A stretch of DNA of 6,886 nucleotides from Anaerolineales bacterium (GTDB lineage Bacteria; Chloroflexota; Anaerolineae; Anaerolineales; E44-bin32), in contig WVZH01000409.1 of the NCBI GenBank assembly GCA_011772595.1, positions 1 through 6,886 of the forward strand, written 5' to 3'. Below the pieces are notes generated by a model. It saw only the letters and a program-made list of their open reading frames with translations, had not been told where the DNA came from and did not search any database. How positions within the stretch are numbered: the stretch's first letter is position 1; each line of letters opens with the position of its first letter. Below are positions 1-5,855 of this stretch, in pieces. A program made the position numbers and the translations under genes.

Positions 1-25
1 AGTGAGCCGCATCAGCGGCGAACGA

Positions 26-47
26 AGTCGAAGGACGTCCTTCGACT
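26..47. repeat. Perfect 22-bp palindrome
   Basis: The left arm AGTCGAAGGAC (26-36) is followed directly by its exact reverse complement GTCCTTCGACT (37-47), with no spacer. The right arm is also the start of the repeat module at 38-93, so the palindrome looks like two module ends placed head to head. The zero-length spacer argues against a normal RNA hairpin and is more like a junction of two repeat copies or a symmetric protein site; that reading is inference. Confidence 0.85.
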
Positions 48-93
48 ACGGGCCGACCCCTCGCTATGCTCGGGCTCGACCCTCCGCTCAGGA
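38..93 (+). repeat. Dispersed repeat module, copy 1
   Basis: This module begins with TCCTTCGACT (38-47) and ends with GCTCAGGA (86-93). Between them sits a short imperfect direct repeat, GGGCCGACCC (50-59) and GGGCTCGACCC (72-82). The two end motifs recur in reverse complement in the module at 192-237, so the copies are in opposite orientation about 100 bp apart. Motifs of this kind are, as I recall, scattered in intergenic DNA of many environmental bacterial genomes; that these are such dispersed repeats is inferred, since only this window is visible. Confidence 0.55.
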
Positions 94-191
94 CGATGGA
101 CAGAATAAACAAGATGTGAAAGGAATGATGCTCTCCCAGCTGCTCAAGTTCGACAGGGAACCATTCGGAGGGGGTAGTAGGGGGCGATGCC

Positions 192-237
192 TGTCCTGAG
201 CTTCATCCTGAGCGGAGCCGAAGGCGCAGTCGAAGGA
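192..237 (-). repeat. Dispersed repeat module, copy 2 (inverted)
   Basis: TCCTGAGC occurs twice 12 bp apart (194-201 and 206-213), and AGTCGAAGGA closes the module (228-237). Both are the reverse complements of the ends of copy 1 (GCTCAGGA at 86-93 and TCCTTCGACT at 38-47). The interiors differ, so this is not a long perfect inverted repeat. It may be a degenerate non-autonomous element or a REP-like sequence. No transposase or target-site duplication is visible. Confidence 0.55.
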
Positions 238-253
238 GAAGTCGCAGGGAAAT

Positions 254-294
254 ACCCCCCTACAGCCCCCCTATGCGGGGGACGAACGGGGGGT
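254..294. repeat. Nested C-tract/G-tract hairpin
   Basis: The outer arms are ACCCCCC (254-260) and GGGGGGT (288-294). The inner arms are CCCCC (266-270) and GGGGG (277-281) around a 6-base loop, with asymmetric internal loops between the two stems. It begins about 30 nt past the stop codon of the MgtC-like gene on the minus strand, so it may end or protect that transcript. On that strand the T-run (complement of 299-305) comes before the hairpin and only ATTTCCC follows, so it is not a textbook intrinsic terminator. Confidence 0.6.
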
Positions 295-324
295 GGTTAA
301 AAAAAGAAATGTATCCCGACAGAC

Positions 325-1608
325 CTACACACCACCCCGGAAGACGATCACACTGCTCACAATGCCGGTGAGCAGGACAATACCGAATGCGCGCACGATC
401 GTGCGACGTAATTCTTTGGAACCCAGCACCCATGCCATTACCCCCTTCGCTACGGTATTCACCAACGTCGCTAAAATGATCGCCAAACCGGCCACATGGG
501 GTTGGATTTGCCCGAAGGAGGCCAATTCGGAGGCGCTGAGCGTGATGGCGTCCACGTCGGTCACTCCCGTGATCGCGCTGGCGATATAGACCCCAGCATC
601 ACCAAACAACTCGTTCGCCACCCGCACGACGATCAGGACCACCACGAAAGCCAGCGCAAAGGTGATCGCCGTCGTCAGCCGCAAGGGATTGGAGACATCA
701 ACCTCCTTACGCTCCTCCGTCTCTCCACCGCGTCGACTGCGCCTCAGGAAAAAAACCAATCCCAGACTGACCGCCAACATAGCAAGGATCGGCACGACGA
801 CAATGCCGAGTAGCGGGGGGTACACAACAGCGACCTCGACCATGACGCGCGGAAACATAACGCTCGAAGTCAGCAAGATACCTTGTGTGAGAATTGGAGA
901 TAATTCTGGATTGCCCTTGCTCCTTCCCGAGAAGCTCACCGTGGTAGCTGTGCTGCTCACAAGTCCACCAAGCACCCCGGTCACACCGACTCCCTGCTCG
1001 GCCCCCAGAATCTTGATCAAAACGTAACCCAGAAATCCGATTCCGGAGACCAAGACGACCAAGAGCCATATCAGACGGGGGTTGAGCACATTGAAGGGTC
1101 CGAAATTGTTGTTGGGTAGCAAGGGCAGGACGACGGCTGTGATGATTGCAAATTCGAGCGTTGCCCGTAAGTCTTTGGCACTCATGCGGCGCGCCAGATT
1201 GTGTAACGTAGGCTTGAGTGCCAGCACCAACGCCGTGATGACAGCCAACGCCGACGCCAGCTCGAATTCTCCCCAAATCACCATCCCCCCGAGAAGGGGG
1301 ACGATCAAGGCCACGACCTCCGTGGTAATCCCCTCCTCGTGTTGACGGAAAACCTCTCCGATGTAGCTGGCCCAAACCAGGAGGATGAGACCGACATACA
1401 CTGCAAGGAAGGGCAGCAGACCAAAATCCTTGCTCAAATGTGCTCCTATCGCGCCGAGTAACGCCATCAGTGAGAACGTGCGGATGCCGGCAAAATCTTG
1501 CTCACCCATTCTTTGCTGGACAAACTCGCGCTCCAGGCCGATCAGGGCGCCGATTAGCAGCGCCACACCGAAACGCCACCAAGGTTCCAGATACAACATG
1601 TCACTCAT
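325..1608 (-). CDS. MgtC/SapB-DUF4010 family membrane protein
   Basis: This is a polytopic inner-membrane protein of the MgtC/SapB N-terminal plus DUF4010 C-terminal type. Counting from the upstream GTG at 1617, the N-terminal MgtC-like part spans about residues 15-135 and includes LIGALIGLERE (21-31) and GIRTFSLMALLGAIGA (44-59), both typical of the family. The DUF4010 part spans about 180-400, with GVLGGLVSSTATTVSFSGRS (214-233) and GVTDVDAITLSASELA (351-366). About ten to twelve hydrophobic segments are visible, with a charged loop at 292-308. The transport substrate or function of this combination is not established; MgtC proteins are tied to growth at low magnesium, but that should not be carried over here. 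Start choice: AGGGAG (complement of 1621-1626) lies 12 nt before the ATG at 1608 and only 3 nt before the GTG at 1617. I prefer the ATG, giving 427 residues; the GTG adds three. Confidence 0.9.
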   Translation of the reverse strand: MSDMLYLEPWWRFGVALLIGALIGLEREFVQQRMGEQDFAGIRTFSLMALLGAIGAHLSKDFGLLPFLAVYVGLILLVWASYIGEVFRQHEEGITTEVVALIVPLLGGMVIWGEFELASALAVITALVLALKPTLHNLARRMSAKDLRATLEFAIITAVVLPLLPNNNFGPFNVLNPRLIWLLVVLVSGIGFLGYVLIKILGAEQGVGVTGVLGGLVSSTATTVSFSGRSKGNPELSPILTQGILLTSSVMFPRVMVEVAVVYPPLLGIVVVPILAMLAVSLGLVFFLRRSRRGGETEERKEVDVSNPLRLTTAITFALAFVVVLIVVRVANELFGDAGVYIASAITGVTDVDAITLSASELASFGQIQPHVAGLAIILATLVNTVAKGVMAWVLGSKELRRTIVRAFGIVLLTGIVSSVIVFRGGV

Positions 1609-1685
1609 TAAATTCACTCACTCCCTTTGCTAGAAAGAATACTGATCTGTTATTAAGTTTGTGGATTTAAGATCGACAAAGCAAG

Positions 1686-1691
1686 TATACT
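1686..1691 (+). promoter_or_regulatory. Possible -10 box for the nitrilase-family gene
   Basis: TATACT matches the sigma-70 -10 consensus at five of six positions and lies about 44 nt before the start codon of the downstream gene, in an AT-rich divergent intergenic region. The best -35 at 18 bp spacing is TGGATT (1662-1667), which matches poorly, and there is no extended -10 TG. The call rests mainly on position. Confidence 0.3.
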
Positions 1692-1734
1692 CTACAATCA
1701 CAAGCGTCATCCCACAACCGATCGGGAGGATAGC

Positions 1735-2580
1735 ATGCCCATCTTTGCCGCCGTCCAATATCGACCCGAACTACTCAAACCCCAAAAGAACCTCGAGACA
1801 ATGATCAACCTGATCGAGCAAGTTTCCAGCCGAGGGGCGGATGTAGTCGTCTTCCCGGAGTGCGCTGTCACCGGATATGCGCTCACTCCTGAAGAAGCTG
1901 CAGAACTTGCAGAACCCATTCCCGGCGAACAGACGAAGGCACTCGCTACGGCTTGCCGGCAAGCAGGTCTTGCGGTTGTCGTCGTTGGCACCCTCGAGAA
2001 GGACGAGAACGGTCGCCTGTTTAACACGGCCGTCTTGGTCGGCCCTGAGGGATTGATCGGGCGATATCGCAAGACACATTTGCCCTATCTAGGGGTGGAC
2101 CGCTACCTGGAAGCCGGCGATGCTCTGCCCGATCCTTTTGAAACTGTCGTCGGGCGATTGGGGATCTTGATCTGTTACGATTTGCGCTTCCCGGAGCCTA
2201 CCCGGGTGTTGGCCCTGGCTGGAGCTCAGGTGGTGCTACTGCCCACGGCATGGCCCCAGGCCGCAACACTATACCCGGATTTCATTGCCCAGGCGCGCGC
2301 GGCCGAGAACGGAGTGTATCTCGTCGCCGCCAACCGTATCGGAGAGGAGCGTGGAACCGGCTATCTGGGCCGCAGTATCATCGCCGATCCGAATGGCGAG
2401 AAACTGGCTGAGGCCGGCATCGACACAGAAGAAATTCTTTGCGTGGAGATTGATCCCGCACAAAGTGACAGGAAGGATAGGATCTTCAGGGTCGGAGAAT
2501 ACGAACTGCGTCCGTTCGCTGACCGCAGGCCCGATCTCTACGGCACGATTGCTTCTCAAGGCACCCTGCTGTCCAGTTAG
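1735..2580 (+). CDS. Carbon-nitrogen hydrolase (nitrilase superfamily)
   Basis: This is a 281-residue cytosolic hydrolase of the nitrilase/amidase superfamily, whose members hydrolyse non-peptide C-N bonds such as amides, carbamoyl groups or nitriles through a cysteine thioester. The catalytic set is complete: Glu42 in FPECAVTGY, Lys113 in YRKTHLPY, and Cys147 in ILICYDLRFPEP. Glu126 in YLEAGD matches the second conserved glutamate seen in carbamoylase structures. The length is normal for a single-domain member and there is no signal peptide. GGGAGGA (1724-1730) is well spaced before the ATG and fixes the start. The YDLRFPE context is shared by omega-amidase/Nit2-like and many uncharacterised amidase branches, so the substrate cannot be named. 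The gene stands alone: its left neighbour diverges and its right neighbour converges. Confidence 0.93.
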   Translation: MPIFAAVQYRPELLKPQKNLETMINLIEQVSSRGADVVVFPECAVTGYALTPEEAAELAEPIPGEQTKALATACRQAGLAVVVVGTLEKDENGRLFNTAVLVGPEGLIGRYRKTHLPYLGVDRYLEAGDALPDPFETVVGRLGILICYDLRFPEPTRVLALAGAQVVLLPTAWPQAATLYPDFIAQARAAENGVYLVAANRIGEERGTGYLGRSIIADPNGEKLAEAGIDTEEILCVEIDPAQSDRKDRIFRVGEYELRPFADRRPDLYGTIASQGTLLSS

Positions 2581-2737
2581 CCTCGCCAAGATTCACCACA
2601 AATTCGTTGTTATGTAAATCACACCGTCATGCGGAGGAATGATTGCATTCTAATCCCGGAGCTACAGATACTGCACAATCCCCTTGACCTGCCTTCTTGT
2701 GAATCACTACCAGCAAGGATCCGCTCACGTCCAGGCG

Positions 2738-3082
2738 CTATGTCAACAACTGCTCAGAGATTTTGCGCACTGCGACGTTCGCTGTGAGATTCAATAACGA
2801 TACGTTGATATCGGGCTCACACAGAATGACAAGGCATCCCTTGTCTACACTCTTCACAACCAGTCGCCCGCCTGAGTACTGCAGGTTCATCTCAATCACC
2901 GTCTGATCACTTTCGATCTGCAGCCCTTCGATGGTTCTCTGCAGCGCCCGCCCGGCGGAATTCAACTCCCTGCTCTCGTACACCGCAGACATTGTTGTCG
3001 CGGCCACCTCCCCGTCCGCACCGACGACGAAGGATCCTCTCACCCCGATGACATCATCAATTTCTGTGAGAATGGTCTCCAT
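2738..3082 (-). CDS. Stand-alone roadblock/LC7 domain protein
   Basis: This 114-residue protein is essentially one roadblock/LC7 domain, with no signal peptide or membrane segment. Family members are small dimerising cytosolic proteins; MglB, the best-known bacterial one, acts on the Ras-like GTPase MglA. The core GVRGSFVVGADGEVAATTM (residues 13-31) is the central strand-turn-strand, followed by a helix (about 37-56) and two more strands (about 61-69 and 73-88). AAGGA copies lie about 9 nt and 2 nt before the ATG. The gene follows the PATAN-roadblock gene on the same strand after a 59-nt gap, so they are probably co-transcribed. No GTPase gene is visible in the window. The partner and process are unknown. 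Confidence 0.85.
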   Translation of the reverse strand: METILTEIDDVIGVRGSFVVGADGEVAATTMSAVYESRELNSAGRALQRTIEGLQIESDQTVIEMNLQYSGGRLVVKSVDKGCLVILCEPDINVSLLNLTANVAVRKISEQLLT

Positions 3083-3141
3083 GGTCCTTCATCCTTCCAG
3101 TGAATACGCTGTACAAGATCACGAACAACGGAAAACCCACC

Positions 3142-3834
3142 TCATTTAAACCTGGCTAGCAAATCGCTTGCCTGTGCGACCACGCTCCTAGGAGAAGTAT
3201 CTTCCTCGAATAAAAGGCCAACAAAGTATTCTTCCCAGGCAAGCACAAGCATGCTGCGTTTTCCTATCGTCACCACTCCGTGTTCAAACGAACCAATCGA
3301 AAGCGCCTCACCATACTCCACCGCTGCACCACCGACAAACACAGCAATTGCGCCGTCCTTTTCGCCAGAATCTTCCATGGTATGGGCCAGCACTGTGCCG
3401 TCCTCGGCAACGACAAGGCTGCCCACCACACCTTGGATGCTAGTTAGCTGGCGCACGAAGTCGATATCCTTTTCCAGCCTCGCCCTCGGCGTCGCCTCAT
3501 CAGCGGGTGAGGGTTCAATCTCCTCAAGGTATTCATCGCTCTCTTCATGTACTGGGCCACCGTGGATCAACGAGGACCACTTTCTATAGATCGACTGAAA
3601 AGGCGATTTCACACCGGGCTCAAGGAGAAACTCTCCTGAAGTCCATTCGAGAATCTTGAAGAACGCCACCTCGCCCTGGTGATCCCCAATCATCGCATGG
3701 CTTACCTGACCGGCATCAATGAATATGAACGCCTTACGCTCTTTATCCCAAAGCGTTATCCGCGCGGTAGCAAACGCCTGACAATTTTGCTGAACAAGAT
3801 CTACTACGGACGTGTCTTGTAAATTGCCTTGCAT
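3142..3834 (-). CDS. PATAN (DUF4388)-roadblock fusion protein
   Basis: This is a 230-residue cytosolic protein with two domains. The N-terminal part (about 1-77) is a PATAN/DUF4388 domain opening with MQGNLQDTSVVDLVQQNCQ and containing FIDAGQVSHAMIGDHQGEVA (38-57); such domains are found in bacterial signalling proteins and are thought to mediate protein contacts. An acidic, proline-containing linker (about 95-120) leads to a roadblock/LC7-type domain (about 121-230) with the core GVVGSLVVAEDGTVLAHTM (135-153). The reading frame runs upstream to a GTG at 3885, which would add 17 residues. I chose the ATG at 3834 because it begins exactly where PATAN domains usually start and has AAGGGA 7 nt upstream, whereas the GTG has no usable ribosome binding site. 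It is the first gene of a probable two-gene unit with the small roadblock gene. The target is unknown. Confidence 0.87.
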   Translation of the reverse strand: MQGNLQDTSVVDLVQQNCQAFATARITLWDKERKAFIFIDAGQVSHAMIGDHQGEVAFFKILEWTSGEFLLEPGVKSPFQSIYRKWSSLIHGGPVHEESDEYLEEIEPSPADEATPRARLEKDIDFVRQLTSIQGVVGSLVVAEDGTVLAHTMEDSGEKDGAIAVFVGGAAVEYGEALSIGSFEHGVVTIGKRSMLVLAWEEYFVGLLFEEDTSPRSVVAQASDLLARFK

Positions 3835-3841
3835 CGCCTGA

Positions 3842-3847
3842 TCCCTT
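3842..3847 (-). promoter_or_regulatory. Ribosome binding site that sets the PATAN-roadblock start
   Basis: AAGGGA on the minus strand lies 7 nt before the ATG at 3834-3832. The longer in-frame GTG at 3885-3883 lacks a comparable purine-rich site, so this motif supports the shorter protein. Confidence 0.55.
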
Positions 3848-3898
3848 GAAGACAATCCCCGCGATTCAATGGTTAGACTTTTCACCTCTGTCGATGCG

Positions 3899-3926
3899 AT
3901 GATACTCGATATTCACGAGTTGCAAA
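3899..3926 (-). promoter_or_regulatory. Weak promoter candidate for the roadblock unit
   Basis: On the minus strand TATCAT (3904-3899) matches the -10 consensus at five of six positions. TTTGCA (3926-3921) lies 16 bp upstream and matches the -35 at four of six. The leader to the chosen ATG would be roughly 58 nt. An inverted repeat ACTCG-N7-CGAGT (3904-3920) fills the spacer. All of these are short enough to occur by chance. Confidence 0.25.
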
Positions 3927-4007
3927 AGTTGAACGACGAGATCGTGAACCTGATGAGGGATCATTTAGAACGCGATGTGAGTTGAAAACGAAGTTTGGCA
4001 CTTTTCT

Positions 4008-4040
4008 TAAATGATGAAAGCGGCAACAGCACGCCGCCTT
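4008..4040 (-). terminator. Likely intrinsic terminator after the ABC1 kinase gene
   Basis: Read on the minus strand, AAGGCGGC (4040-4033) pairs with GCCGCTTT (4024-4017) in an 8-bp stem with one G-U pair and an 8-base loop. It is followed by the moderately T-rich CATCATTTA. It sits about 75 nt past the stop codon of the ABC1 gene and before the next minus-strand gene. The U-tract is interrupted, so termination may be partial. A small second hairpin (CGATC-CGA-GATCG, 4042-4054) lies just before it in the transcript. Confidence 0.45.
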
Positions 4041-4114
4041 GCGATCCGAGATCGTAACACAGAGACTAGTAAGTTTATAAGCCAGAATGACATACAACGA
4101 TGGGGCTAGAAAAT

Positions 4115-5836
4115 TCAGCGAAGAATCATCACGATCAGAAAGAATATAGCCATTCCGAAACCAATCGTGCCGAGCAGCCGCTCTCCGCTGATATAAAAGA
4201 TCGAACCTGCGAGGAGCCAAACGGCGAAAAGGATAGCCCATACAAGACGGTCAAGAGTCTTTGTGAGAGCCTGGATTTGTTGTTCTAGCCGCGTGGATGG
4301 GCGGGCGATCACCTCCAATTCCCCGCGTTCTATGCGCCCTAAGATTTGATCGACCCTCGATGGCATTCTTATCAGTGCCTGAATCTGTGTCACAAAAATA
4401 TTCACGATCTCATCGAAATTCACACCACCCTCTTCCGTCAATAGACTTTCCGCAAACGGGCGTAATCCCGCAAATAGGTTGAAATCCGGATGGAGTCCCG
4501 TACACATCCCAGACAGGATCGCTACGCACCGTCCTAAATACAACAAATCCGACGGTATCTGAAAGGGCATTGCGTAGAGCACGTCGCGGAACTCACGAGC
4601 GAATTGGCGCATCTCTTGTGGATGCGTTTGAACGAGTTCGCGCATGCTCTTGCCCCACAACCGATCGAACATAGCCGCCTCCGCCTCGCGGATCCGCTTT
4701 AGATCCGCTCCTGGCAGAAATAGCCCTATTCGTTGATAGGCCTGCATCAAGCGATCGATGTCGCGTGTGCCAATCGCAATCGCTAAATCGCGCAACCCTT
4801 GTTTCACCTCTGCGGTCACCCGGCCTACCATGCCAAAATCCACAAAGACCAAGCGCCACTCCCCCTGCTCAAGTGGTTCAACGAACAGGTTGCCGGGGTG
4901 AGGATCAGCGTGGAAAAACCCTTCTAAGAAAATCTGCCGCAGATATGTGTCAAACAACCGTTTCGCAACTTCTGCAAGATCCACGCCGGCTGCCTCAATC
5001 GCCTCGTACTCCGTGATTTTGATGAAATATACGTCCTCAAGGGTCAGAACCTCGTCGGTCGTGAATTCGTCATACACCGCCGGGATGCGCACCTGCGGAT
5101 CGGCGGCGAACATCGCCCCAAAACGATGGGCGTTTTGCGCCTCTGCCAGGTAGTCCACCTCCTGCCACAAAGTATGACTGAACTCTTCTAACAAAGCATC
5201 CAAGTCCGCACGGCGGTTGATCGGCGGATAACGCTTGATCCACCCGACAACCGTTTCCAAGGCCTCCAAGTCAACACGGATCAGGTCGCGAATACCCGGT
5301 CGCTGAACCTTAACCACCACTGAGTCGCCTTGCGGTAGTCGGGCTCGGTGAACCTGTCCCAAAGAAGCGGACGCCAAGGGTTGTGGATCAAACTGCTGAT
5401 AACGTGCTTCCAAAGGCAGATCGAACGCGTCTTCGATGGTAGTGCGCATCACGTGGAAGGACTCAGCCTGAACCTCATCCTGAAGACCAGCCAATTCCGA
5501 GGTCACCGACTCAGGAAGGATATCCAACCGGGCGGAGAGGAACTGTCCTACTTTGATCCAAACCCCTCCCATACGGGTAGCCAAGAGTCGGAAACGGTGG
5601 GCCGCTCGACGATAGCGTCTTTCCGCGGTTCGTCTGGCCAACCAGCGAAGGCCAATTCGTCGTAGCAGGATGTCCCACCATAAGACACTGAGGACAACAC
5701 CAGCAAAAAAGAGGATCATACGCAAATAGCGTGCTCTCAGACGACCAGAAGGAACGCCAGCGCGGGCGGGTTCGATCGGGGTTGGATTTGTCCTGTGCTG
5801 GTTCATGCCTGACCGATTGCGATTCATGCGTCTCAC
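4115..5836 (-). CDS. ABC1/UbiB-family atypical kinase, membrane-anchored
   Basis: This is a 573-residue member of the ABC1/ADCK/UbiB protein-kinase-like family, numbered from the GTG at 5836. Diagnostic motifs are all present: KVGQ (95-98) of the family-specific KxGQ segment; an Ala-rich loop ASASLGQV (155-162) replacing the usual glycine-rich loop; the nucleotide-binding Lys176 in VVVKVQRPG; Glu226/Asp228 in the WQEVDYLAEA helix; the HADPHPGN catalytic loop (309-316); and the metal-binding DFG (333-335). One hydrophobic segment near the N terminus (about 40-57) and two at the C terminus (about 531-549 and 553-572) suggest membrane attachment. Characterised relatives support quinone or isoprenoid-lipid metabolism; the actual role here is unknown. 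No start has a strong ribosome binding site: GTG 5836, ATG 5827 and ATG 5806 are all possible. It follows the P-type ATPase gene by 19 nt (28 or 49 nt with the later starts), implying co-transcription. Confidence 0.93.
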   Translation of the reverse strand: MRRMNRNRSGMNQHRTNPTPIEPARAGVPSGRLRARYLRMILFFAGVVLSVLWWDILLRRIGLRWLARRTAERRYRRAAHRFRLLATRMGGVWIKVGQFLSARLDILPESVTSELAGLQDEVQAESFHVMRTTIEDAFDLPLEARYQQFDPQPLASASLGQVHRARLPQGDSVVVKVQRPGIRDLIRVDLEALETVVGWIKRYPPINRRADLDALLEEFSHTLWQEVDYLAEAQNAHRFGAMFAADPQVRIPAVYDEFTTDEVLTLEDVYFIKITEYEAIEAAGVDLAEVAKRLFDTYLRQIFLEGFFHADPHPGNLFVEPLEQGEWRLVFVDFGMVGRVTAEVKQGLRDLAIAIGTRDIDRLMQAYQRIGLFLPGADLKRIREAEAAMFDRLWGKSMRELVQTHPQEMRQFAREFRDVLYAMPFQIPSDLLYLGRCVAILSGMCTGLHPDFNLFAGLRPFAESLLTEEGGVNFDEIVNIFVTQIQALIRMPSRVDQILGRIERGELEVIARPSTRLEQQIQALTKTLDRLVWAILFAVWLLAGSIFYISGERLLGTIGFGMAIFFLIVMILR

Positions 5837-5855
5837 GTCGCTCGCCGAGATTGTC

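Larger units (their letters stand above)
1..324. other. Gene-free, repeat-rich intergenic stretch
   Basis: No credible coding region lies here. Open frames exist, but they run through inverted repeats and low-complexity C/G tracts, and their translations resemble no protein family I know. The stretch holds a perfect palindrome (26-47), two oppositely oriented repeat modules (38-93 and 192-237), G-tracts at 170-174 and 180-184, and a nested hairpin of C and G runs (254-294). It lies downstream of the minus-strand MgtC-like gene, whose stop codon is at 325-327. What lies beyond the left edge is unknown. Confidence 0.7.

Noticed and set aside
170..184. Possible G-quadruplex from G-tracts on the plus strand
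   Set aside because: Only two G-tracts are close together; the next ones are about 90 bp away, too far for an ordinary quadruplex.
2..199. 65-codon plus-strand open frame at the left edge
   Set aside because: It runs through the palindrome and the repeat module, has no recognisable protein features and no ribosome binding site.
295..310. A-run next to the nested hairpin as part of an intrinsic terminator
   Set aside because: On the minus strand the T-run would precede the hairpin, and on the plus strand the hairpin is followed by A rather than T, so neither direction fits.
707..1375. Long minus-strand frame of 222 codons inside the MgtC-like gene
   Set aside because: It is an alternative frame of the same strand within a clearly recognised membrane protein gene; the translation is rich in Arg/Gly/His and resembles no family.
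2581..2737. Terminator or small RNA in the convergent gap
   Set aside because: Only short stems (GAATG-ATTG-CATTC near 2638-2651, GATTCAC/GTGAATC 100 bp apart) were seen, with no T-tract or stable fold.
3835..3885. 17-residue N-terminal extension of the PATAN-roadblock protein from a GTG
   Set aside because: PATAN domains normally begin at MQGNLQD, which has its own good ribosome binding site; the GTG has none.
3882..4241. 119-codon minus-strand open frame across the gap before the roadblock unit
   Set aside because: It overlaps the 3' end of the ABC1 gene and the terminator hairpin, its translation is low in family-like character, and no ribosome binding site supports it.
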